NCBI GenBank assembly: GCA_947462335.1
Contig: OX381710.1
Span: forward strand, 63,359,303 to 63,423,302
DNA: 64,000 nucleotides
Source: Harmothoe impar
Lineage: Eukaryota; Annelida; Polychaeta; Phyllodocida; Polynoidae
Direction of reading: 5' to 3'
Positions 55,230 to 64,000 of this stretch are shown here, in pieces. The translations under genes were made by a program, and so were the position numbers. The notes under the pieces were generated by a model, which was not told the DNA's origin, made no database searches, and saw only the letters and a list, made by a program, of their open reading frames with translations. Position 1 is the stretch's first letter. Each line of letters opens with the position of its first letter.

Positions 55230-55890
55230 TCCCCTTGAGGACGGAATTATGCATTAAGGCATCATGCCCCTTGTCGTCATGATGCCTGAATACCGCCCTG
55301 GTGAGTAACTCGCGAGTGCTGCATACAGGCATGATGCCGACCCGGTGGGATGGAGACACTCCCTGAAGGGTCATCATGATTCACCAATGAAGCACCGGCG
55401 ACCTACTGGCTGGGGCTGCATTGGTGCACCATGACGAAAAATGTTATGTTTTAGAGACATCTGTTATTAAAGGGTTAATCTATGCATATTGCATCAATGT
55501 CCTATGTCCTTTTATTTGCCATAATGAGGCATGGGCGCAGCCCCGGTGGGTATCTATCCAGTTCTGCATCCAATGGGATTATCATAAGGCTTGACACTCC
55601 GAAAGCGACATCATGATGTATTAATGCAGCCCTGGCGATTAGACAGCTAAGATGCATCATGCTGACAGAGGGCATGGCACATTGCAGTATCATGCGGCCC
55701 TTTAAGGGGAGCATGTCACTAAGAGATTGATTTGTCGTCATGATGCACCAATGCAGCCGCAGTGAGAAACTTGCCGGTGCTGCATTGGTGCATCATGCCG
55801 AGCCCTCGATAGTGTCTCAAAGCGAGTTACATTCATGCATTATGACGACCAAGGTCATGATGCATTAAGGTATCATGCCATCCTTAAAGG
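55230..55890. repeat. Second cluster of ~65-bp CATGATGCA hairpins
   Basis: At least five copies, at about 55268-55332, 55366-55432, 55610-55665, 55736-55800 and 55815-55875. The 55736 copy has the same stem and nearly the same flanks (TTTGTCGTCATGATGCACC, later AGTGTCTCAAA) as the copy at 46347, so the repeated unit is larger than the hairpin. Confidence 0.7.
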
Positions 55891-57186
55891 GTTAGAGTTA
55901 AGGCCCCCCTTCCCTGGTCTGATCTCCTGCTCCTCCAGTAGCTGTGTGAGGCGTCCTCCAGCCGCTCCCCCAGGCCCAGCCCTCCCTCTCCATACCCACT
56001 GCAGATGGACTCAATAATCTTATTGCTGGGGTGTAAAGATGTGAGACGAGGCTTGATGGAATCGGTTCTCTACAGGATTGGAAACCTATAGACCGGCGGA
56101 GGGCCCTGTGGTCTTTGTGTTGCCTCACGGTGGGCGGCAGTGGCTGTAGGAGCCTGTACTGCTGCACAAGTAGGGAGTGGAGGCGTTCTAAGCCTGTGTC
56201 AGGGGTAGGGGAATTGGCATGGTATATAGAGGGGTACCTGTGTTGTAATTGGCATCATTCTGGTGGGTGCTATTGGCTGTTATGGCAGAGGCTGGAGCTA
56301 ATTGGGTGGATTAATACAATAAATGCCACCTGGGTCAGGACGTCGAGCTGGATAGACGGTGTAATATCTGTCTCATTTTGGCAGACATTGTGAATTAATC
56401 ACTTAGCACTTCCCCTCATATTCTCATTCAATCAATAGTATACTTCCTGAGTGGCATTTTGGCTATTTATCTCATTTCTAACATATAATTGTGTACGTTA
56501 AGACTTTATCCTTAATAGAAATATATGTTAGGTCAGATAATCTAAGCTGCATTCTATTCTGCTTCCTCGCAGCCCATATCCATACACTATTGATAAATAC
56601 CGATAAAGTCCTCTTTCAATGCCCTTAACTAGAGCCAGCCAGGCGTTAAATAAGAAGTGTCAATATCCGACTGTACTTGGTCAATAGCAACACTTCTCGG
56701 CGGAAAATAGTGCAAGGGAGACCTCGTTCTCCTAGATGTCATATAGACATTATTTGCCAATACCCTACTCCATAAGCAGTGCTGCCATGGTAGCATAGTG
56801 ATTTCCTGCTCCACTGCATTCCCCGCATACTTATGGACGTTGGCTTATTTGTTTCTTTTCTTTTCAACTTCCCTCGATACTGCGAGAACCGAAATTTATA
56901 AGTCAGGTATACCTTTTATTCTAACATAGATTCAGATAATATTTCGTTGTGGGAATCTCTCACGTGATCAATCATTGGATTATTACTGATTGCTTGGATG
57001 AGGCCGCCATTACAGGTTAAAGGCCAAAACCTTGTGAGTTCAGACAAACAACCGCATCAACAGTCTATATACCAGATCAGGAAGGCCATCATCACCGTTC
57101 TGAATATGGGTTTACCCCCGAAGGAAAACTGCAGAAGTCTATAACACTAAGGGCTTCTGATAAACGAGGGAGGGTCCTGTGTCATC

Positions 57187-57480
57187 TACACTAATATTCC
57201 TTGGCTCCCTATACGACCAATCTCTCAGGCACTATAGCTTGACCAAGTTAGTCTTTTTTTTTAGCTCCCTACACAACCAACCTAGATTGTCAAGTTGGTC
57301 AGCACTGACCAACCCACCTTATAGTCTTCTCCATTTCAATGAGTTTCAGGCTAAGTCATTTTGAATAAGGCATTAGTCATATGTTGTTAAGCCTCAATCA
57401 TTTCTGAATAGCACTTAGTCATGTCTGATCAATGTCCCTATGACTAACCTGGGATAGCCACTTCACACTAAGGGCCGGGG
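57187..57480. repeat. Dispersed ~290-bp repeat
   Basis: Near-complete copy of the repeat found inverted at 16691-16983 and truncated at 15485-15570. It begins with CCCTATACGACCAATCTC and ends with CTAAGGGCCGGGG. It is likely a MITE; no protein is encoded. Confidence 0.65.
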
Positions 57481-57959
57481 AATTATCAGTGTAGTATCGG
57501 ATACGTCCTGGACACCTTTAGCCTGATGTAACCGAGTATAAAAGCTTCAGTGACAAGCTTGGAACTTGTCTCAGAACGTGGTTCAACCCGGTTTTAAAGG
57601 TCAGTACAAGACAACTGGGGGGTGAGAGAAGAATGCTGGTTGGAGGGGAGAAGGGCTAGCGGGTGGGGTGCATGCGTAAAGGATGCAGTGCAGTGTGGAC
57701 TGCATACAGTGGGATAGGACGAGGTAGGAAGAGAGAGGGCGGACAGGAGGGATGTAGTGGGGGAGTGTACTTTTTAGGTGGGTTGGGGTGGGACCAGCTG
57801 AGTATAGGTGGAATGGAGGTATGGGGGACTTTAGGTAGGGTAGGATGGACATAAACGTACATACATGTCATTATATACATGCCTGTCTAACTCCAAGTTG
57901 GGTTTAAAATGTATCAGGGATGGAACGAGAGGGTTTAGGGTAGGATCTGTATAGGTGGA

Positions 57960-58380
57960 AGGGGTGGGGGTAGGATCTGATGGTCGGATGAGAGGCTCGG
58001 GGCGGGATCTGTAGGCAGGGTGGACAGGTGGCACAGGTGGGATGGGACGGTTTGGGAATCTGCGCGTCGGATCTGTAGGTGGGATGGGTGGGATATGTAG
58101 GAGGGTGGGATATGTAGGTGCTGTAGGCGGGTTGAATGTAGGAGCTGTAGGTGGAGTGGGACGAGTCATGGGATCTGTAGGTGGGGTGGGTGGGATATGT
58201 AGGTGGGTGGGATATGTAGGTGCTATAGGAGGGTTGAATGTAGGAGCTGTAGGTGGAGTGGGACGAGTCATGGGATCTGTAGGTGGGGTGGGTGGGAGAT
58301 GTAGGTGGGTGGGATAGATGCAGGTGGGTGGGATGGGTGCTATAGTAGGATGTAGGATCTGTAGTTGGAGTGGGATGGGG
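57960..58380. repeat. GT-rich minisatellite with ~117-bp higher-order unit
   Basis: A GGGATATGTAGGTG / GGATCTGTAGGTGGGGTGGG array. A unit of about 117 bp containing GTTGAATGTAGGAGCTGTAG and GGGACGAGTCATGGGATCTG is repeated twice almost exactly. The minus-strand frame 58415-57831 (194 codons) encodes Thr/Pro repeats (PPTAPTFNPP, PPTDPMTRP). A secreted mucin-like exon cannot be ruled out, but there is no signal peptide or domain, so I treat it as a repeat. Confidence 0.75.
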
Positions 58381-59689
58381 TCAGCAGGGAAGTAGGCTGC
58401 AGCAGAATTAGGCATGCCCCAAGGTAAGTGGCACCAGAGCTGGGGATGGGTATAAAATGAACTGAGGGACAGCAGCTAGTCACCGGGTGGCCTAGATGTA
58501 TAGATTGGAAGCGTGTTCCACTTTCTGGTTAGTGACCAAAGCTCTATATCATGGTAAGCTCATCTGGAGTAGGATATATTTCGCAAGGATAAAGGTCATG
58601 TATTTGCTCAGTATATAACCAAATTTCCATTTGAATATTGTCAAGTAATGTCAATGCCCATATCTATAGGCTGAACAACATTTTCATACAAGACAATCAT
58701 TCACACCAGGTACCAAAGACCAAAAATTAGCTATTTCTGTAATAATTATCTGTAATACATTGCCATACAGTGCTTATAAATATCACCTTTCAACACCAGC
58801 AACCAAGATGGTGGAACAGGGCCCAGAGGAAGCTGGAGAAGGTTAGGGTGGGCTTGGATCGATGGACAGGGGGCTGAGGGCCAACTTAGCCAGGTTGACA
58901 CCGGATGAAACAAGCCTATCTTTACAGACCTCAGTAGATTGAGGCAGGGCAGCGTAGGCTGTATGTTTGGTAGGAAGAGATAGTGATTGATATATTGACA
59001 TGAGGACCTGGACGTTTGTCTATATAGAGGATAACGCTATACCCTGTTGTATCGGCAATTATCCTATATAGAAATGTATGGTATTATGAGAGATAGAGGG
59101 AGACAGATCGAAAGCGGGAGAGGGAAAGCTCAATACTTATTGATATGTTTATGTGGATGAAATAATACTCAGAAAATTAAAAACATGCAATTTAAAAAGG
59201 GATGTTATGACAACGCCCTACTATGCTGCCACATGTTTTTGATGTTGGTTTAGTTTAGATCTCGCTAAAGGCTGATTTCCAGTGCAATTCAATACCATCA
59301 GATTATGACTTTATCTGAATGGGCGAAAAGTGGAACCAAAGCTTGAAGCATTGAAGCCTTGTATGGGATGGCACCATCCAATGTAATGCTCTATCATACC
59401 ATGCAATGCCAAACAATGCTGTCTGATGTGTTGCTATAGCATGTATTCCATCAACATCGGTCAGCCGAAATTAGCTCTGAAATCCGATGAAAGTCTATAA
59501 TGTTAAACTTATGGCCGAATCTCGTCCGACAACGGAATCTTGGCCATTTTATGTCAGTGGAATACACGCTTATCTGATACCAAAAATTGAATCTTGGGGA
59601 CATCTTGCTGACTGCTGCGTCATCGAGGACATAGCAGAGTTACAACAATGTGTCAAAGCTATTTTACGTGCCTTTGTAACTGTATTGAT

Positions 59690-61420
59690 TAGACCTGACT
59701 GATTCCACTTGTGGGATCTGGGTATATTATTCGGCAGAGTGAGATATCAGCCTGCTATCCACTAGATACTCAGGATGATGTCCCCTCTGCTATCTATAGC
59801 TATACACAATAGGGAAGGACATTCTAACTGAGTGATTGTCCTGTTGTTCTGGACAAAAACCAGCCAAGTGGCTAAGTGATGGATGCTCTATTTTGTACTA
59901 TACCACAGCCTGGGTGTGTTACACAATAGTATTACAGAAAGTGAAATCAAAATGAGAGTGCAGAGCTTGATGCATGCTGCATGAGTATGGATTAGCAGGT
60001 TTGTCAAGCAGGTGGAAAAGAGTACGTTCTCTCAGCCCATTGCCTGTAAATCAAGATAAAGCACATCACTGTAAATCCTCATTATCCTAGTTTGTAGTAA
60101 CAACATAGAACAGAGGTGAATGTGCAGTGTACTAATACTAATCTGTGAAGTAATCAGTCCAAAGTTTATACATTGGCAATTCCAGTGAATTGAAACTTGA
60201 GATCATTTTCCCTGTAAGGCTGTCTCCCAAAATATAAAAGTAAATTGATATCTGCTGATCACTGTCATCCGAGCACATCATCAAAAAGAGAATGGCAGTT
60301 GTACAGGTTGATAGTAATTTGTGTCCAGTCCTTTCTAGTTCATACCACCTCATGCAACACCCTTCAGACTTATTTCATGCAGCCCTGTTAACATACAACA
60401 CTCCCAAGTAACACAAACTGGAGATTGGATGATCCATGGATGTATTATACATGATACACAGCCTAACCAGCCAAGTGCTGTGCTTTATACTGTAGAGATA
60501 TATAGGCAGGGGAATGGTTATGTAAGTGAGGGTTCTATGCCCAAGAGTGCCTAAGAGCCTTTGTTAGACCACATCATTCTTACTAAATCAATGTTGGCTT
60601 ATCATGTGCGATTTTTCCATACATCTTTTACAGTACTGGTATAATAATTCATAAAGATGAATTGGATACATTGAGTAGCAGGCGATGGAGGAGTGGAATT
60701 GCTGTTAGTATCTTCTGTAAATGATCATCCCTGTCATGTGTCTCACGCAGTGATTTGCAGCAATTCTGTTAAGGGGGGGGGGGGGCAATATAATGGCAGG
60801 CAGGGCATGAGAAGGTAAAGTGTTATAAACTGTAGCATTGACGCACTGTAAGGCCTTAAGAATGTTATGTACTATTGAACTCAAGTATAGAGAGCCCTGT
60901 TAGGAATATAAACGCATCCCACTTATGTTATAGGCACTGTAGCTGTGTGCCACTTTGACAGATTACCTCATGTTCTTACACATTGGCCAGTTAGCTGGGT
61001 GTTGTCCAACACATGCAGTCAAGCCCGCCCCTGCCACCAGGCACTTGCCGCATGACAGATAGAGCCTACAGCCTCCGCCCAGGGCCGCAGCTTGGTGTGC
61101 TGCTGCAGGCCTAACCTTTAGTCTCAATACTCCATCTTCCACCCAAATTATCCTCTCCTCCCTCCCTCCTTCTACTCCCTCCTACCTAACACCCCTTTAG
61201 CCGTCTCAAGGTACCTGCCCATTGCACACGCCAGGCTTTTAGTTGATGTTCACAGTTTCCCGGTCGATTGGGCATCACGCTGCATTTGGTGTGAGCGTCA
61301 TTAAGGGGCAATGTGCAGCAGCAGGGAGGCGTCTTCAAAGTGGGTTCCTGTTCCCTTACTGCATCTTTTCTGTGTCTCTATGCAACTTTACTGCCTCCTG
61401 GCATTAGTGCCTTCCATCTT
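59690..61420. repeat. Tandem segmental duplication, unit 1
   Basis: Blocks at 59740-59900, 60110-60230, 60340-60560 and 61090-61400 match, in order and orientation, 61970-62130, 62270-62390, 62890-63080 and 63580-63880. Similarity is high, for example CTATCTATAGCTATACACAA and GAAGGACATTCTAACTGAGT in both. Unit 1 lacks the segment found at ~62400-62870. No gene is recognised in either copy. Confidence 0.75.
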
Positions 61421-61429
61421 CCTTTACTG

Positions 61430-61700
61430 CCAACCTGCCTGCCTCCCTGCCTCCCTGCCTCCCCGCTCCCTGCCTCCCTACCTCCCTGCCTCCCTGCCTC
61501 CCTGCCTCCCTGCCTCCTTGCCTCCCTGCCCCTTAGCCTTCCTCCCCTCCTACCTGCCGCCCTGCAGCTTGGCTTTCCTCCCTCATTGCTAAGCTACTAG
61601 CCTTCCTGCCTCCCTGCCTTCCTGCCTCCCTACCCCTCTGCCTCCCACCTCCATGCCAAGCTGCCAGCCTTTCTGCCTTCCTACCTCCCTGTACTTTGCT
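61430..61700. repeat. (CTGCCTCC)n microsatellite
   Basis: A pyrimidine-rich 8-bp repeat, cleanest at 61438-61520, decaying to 61700. It opens Leu/Pro-rich frames on the plus strand in two phases that are artefacts. Confidence 0.85.
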
Positions 61701-61944
61701 TCTCTAGTTTCCTCCTTCACTGCAAAAGCATCCCCTTGACCTTTTATCCCAGGTAAAAATAAATACTCCCATGTGATGCCTTATGCAGCACTTAGATTTC
61801 ATCGGTATCAGATTGCACCATATCATACAGTGTAATTCCGTTTGACACCACAAACATTCTTATGATACATGCCGCCATCTGATGAACAAAGTCGGCATTC
61901 ATGGAACTCAAGCTTTACTCTGACTGATTTTATCTGTGAAGTCT

Positions 61945-63890
61945 GGATGCAAATAGCCAAACTTGAATATCAGCCTGCTAACCACTAGATATTCAGGATG
62001 ATGTTTCCTCTGTTATCTATAGCTATACACAATGGGGAAGGACATTCTAACTGAGTGATTGTCCTGTTGTTCTGGCCAAAACAAGCCAAGTGGCTAAGTG
62101 ACGGATGCTCTATGGTTGAACTGTACCACAGCCTGGGGGTGTTACTCAAAAGTATTACAAAAAGTGAAATCAAAATGAGAGTGCAGAGTTTGATGCATTC
62201 TGCACAAGTAGGGAGTAGCAGGTAAGTCTAGCAATCCCAATTATTCTTGTTTGTAAGATCAACATATAACAGAAGTGAATGTGCAGTGCACTGATACTAA
62301 TGATCTATGAAGTAATGGTACCAACGTTTATACAGTGGCAGTTCCAGTAATGTTGAAACTTGAGATTATTTTCCCTGTATGGCTGTCTCCCCAGAATCAA
62401 TGATAAATGGTTCTATCATGGTCGGCTGTGCATCTCTCATTGAAAACAGTGGAACAACGTTTATGGTGTTGGTCAGAGGACCAACACCATGATGTGACGT
62501 CATTAGAGCAAGTTGCTTGGCAACTTGGGTATGTTGCTGCGCAACATGGTGTTGTCATGGCGACGTCACAAACATGACGTCACAAACAAGATGGCGGACA
62601 TGTAAACAATGACGATCTCCTTGTTGTAGGTATTGTTTTAACATATTTAAAGCAAGATCAAAGGTGGGTTAGATTTAAAATATGAAATTTGACAGTGAGA
62701 CAATGATAGAACCGTGTTTACAGATGTGGGTGTCGTGTTGGATCCCCCCACCAACCCACTCGGCCTCATGGGTTGGTGGGGGGACCAACACTCCACCCTC
62801 ATCTGTAAACACATAGACATTGCTTATTGACCTCATCTCACCAACAAGAGTGAGCCAGTTCAACAAGTCGACATAGGAGTTCTTTGTGTCCACTCCTTTC
62901 TGGTTCACAGCGACTTACACAACACCCCTCAGTCTTACAAAGTACACAAACTGGAGATTGGATAATCCATGGATGTATTATACATGATACACAGCCTTTA
63001 GAAACAGCCTAGTGCTGTGCTTTATAATGTAGAGAAATATAGGTAGAGAGATATCTATATAAGTGAGGATTCTATGCCCAAGGGTACCCAAGAGCCTTTG
63101 TTAGATCACATCTTTCTTACTAAATCAATGTTTATAATTTATAAAGATAGATTAGGTATATCAAATAGAACGTGATGAATGGAGTGAAGCTACTCATGGT
63201 TTATCTACTGTAACCATTATCGTTGGCATGCACTTCACATTGATCCCCAGGAACCAGCAACCATCTCCAGGGATAAGAAGGTGATACACAGGGTGCAATC
63301 TTCTACATTATACCGCAGAATTGAAGTATGTGTATGGCCTTTATGTAGTAGACATAGTACGATTGAGTCACTCTATAAGCCAAGGACAAGGTAACAGCCC
63401 AAGGTGTCAGCCGAGAAACCATTGTCCAGAGCTTATAACAGTTATGCAGCTACTCACACTTAATCATATCTGACTTATTCCCAGTGGTTGTAACCATATC
63501 TGACTTATACGCAGTGGTTGCTTTCTGATTGCTTTGTATGTGCTTTACAGACTGGCAGTTCTTTATTGTCCCAGCCATCCTGGTGTGCTGCTGCAGGCCT
63601 AACCTTTAGTCTCAATATTCCATCTTCAATCCAAATTAACCTCTCCGCCCTCCTCCCTTCCACTCCCTCCTACCTAACACCCCTCTGTCCATCCAAAGTT
63701 ACTTGCTCATTGCACATTCCAGGATTTAAGTTGATTTTCACGGCTTCCCTGTTGATTTGGCATTTGGTTTGAGCCTCATTGAAAGACAATGTACAGCACA
63801 GGGATGTGTCTTCAAAGGGGGTTTCTGTTCTTTTTCTGCATCTTTCCTGTGTATCTGCATTTGTACTGTCCCCTGACTTTTCTACCTCTG
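61945..63890. repeat. Tandem segmental duplication, unit 2
   Basis: Second copy of 59690-61420. It is longer by several hundred bases, mostly because of extra sequence at about 62400-62870. The CTGCCTCC microsatellite lies between the copies. The right edge may extend past the window. Confidence 0.75.
62464..62812. mobile_element. Hairpin-rich extra segment with CRE and YY1-like sites
   Basis: In order it holds: a perfect 11-bp hairpin TGGTGTTGGTC/GACCAACACCA (62464-62489); a hairpin CAAGTTGC/GCAACTTG (62509-62527); a hairpin ATGTTGC/GCAACAT (62531-62547); CRE palindromes TGACGTCA (62495-62502 and 62575-62582) and GACGTCAC (62562 on); and CAAGATGGCGG (62587-62597). Then a ~45-bp-arm hairpin spans 62714-62812 (15-bp perfect core around CCACCAACCCA). 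The segment is absent from duplicate unit 1, so it was inserted or deleted after the duplication. Its superfamily is not recognised. Confidence 0.55.
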
Positions 63891-64000
63891 TACCTCTTCC
63901 CTTTAGTGCCAATCTTCCTGTCTCACCCCCCCCCCTCTACTGCCACGCTCCCTATTCCATTGCATACATGCTGTTCCCCCATGAAAGTACATTTCTATCA

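Noticed and set aside
57831..58415. 194-codon Thr/Pro-rich protein on the minus strand
   Set aside because: It is the translation of a GT-rich minisatellite with a ~117-bp unit; there is no signal peptide, anchor or domain.
61311..61600. Leu/Pro-rich membrane-like proteins
   Set aside because: They are CTGCCTCC repeat translations, open in two phases at once.

Overview
The window reads as animal nuclear DNA, most likely from a marine invertebrate. This rests on spliced genes with GT/AG introns, a CR1-like non-LTR retrotransposon (LINE) with three domain types in ORF1, many MITEs and foldback repeats, and frequent long G or C homopolymers. I cannot name the species. There is no bacterial-style operon, no CRISPR array and no confident functional RNA gene. 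Most of the 64 kb is repeat-derived or shows no coding signal.

Layout. 1-6.5 kb: non-coding, with one short MITE and a 1.65-kb terminal-inverted-repeat element carrying nested palindromes and tRNA-like promoter sequences. 6.5-9.85 kb: two 5'-truncated LINE tails on the minus strand. 10.9-12.5 kb: a hAT-like inverted-repeat element. 12.5-22 kb: palindromic MITEs, a duplicated repeat block, a promoter-like patch near 19.2 kb and an old ~70-bp tandem repeat at 20.5-21.3 kb. 22.0-31.0 kb (minus): a nearly full-length but decayed LINE. Its ORF1 region encodes, in order, an RRM-like nucleic-acid-binding region, a very long glutamine-rich linker, a NADAR (DUF1768) domain and an SGNH/esterase domain. 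Its ORF2 region encodes an endonuclease and a reverse transcriptase. 32.2-33.85 kb: a giant foldback whose two arms are built from short tandem repeats.

35.1-50 kb (minus): the one locus that looks like an intact gene. Seven coding exons join in phase and encode a split SAM-like domain followed by helical regions. The intron between the two halves of the SAM-like domain holds, on the same strand, an uninterrupted 810-codon ORF for a two-zinc-finger, TNP2/CACTA-like transposase-type protein. A candidate 5' UTR exon ends at 49838. This nesting resembles maize En/Spm, where tnpD reading frames lie in the first intron of tnpA. The locus may be a CACTA-like transposon transcription unit or a gene domesticated from one. 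Its large 5' intron contains several DNA-transposon remnants, two of them nested.

50-64 kb: non-coding, with clustered ~65-bp CATGATGCA hairpin repeats, minisatellites, a CTGCCTCC microsatellite and a ~2.3-kb tandem segmental duplication. The second duplicate holds an extra segment of consecutive hairpins, CRE palindromes and a YY1-like site.

How parts work together (inference). The LINE ORF1 products would bind RNA and may act on ADP-ribose-type adducts and esters. ORF2 would nick DNA and reverse-transcribe. The SAM-like protein and the transposase-like protein probably share a promoter and 5' exon through alternative splicing.
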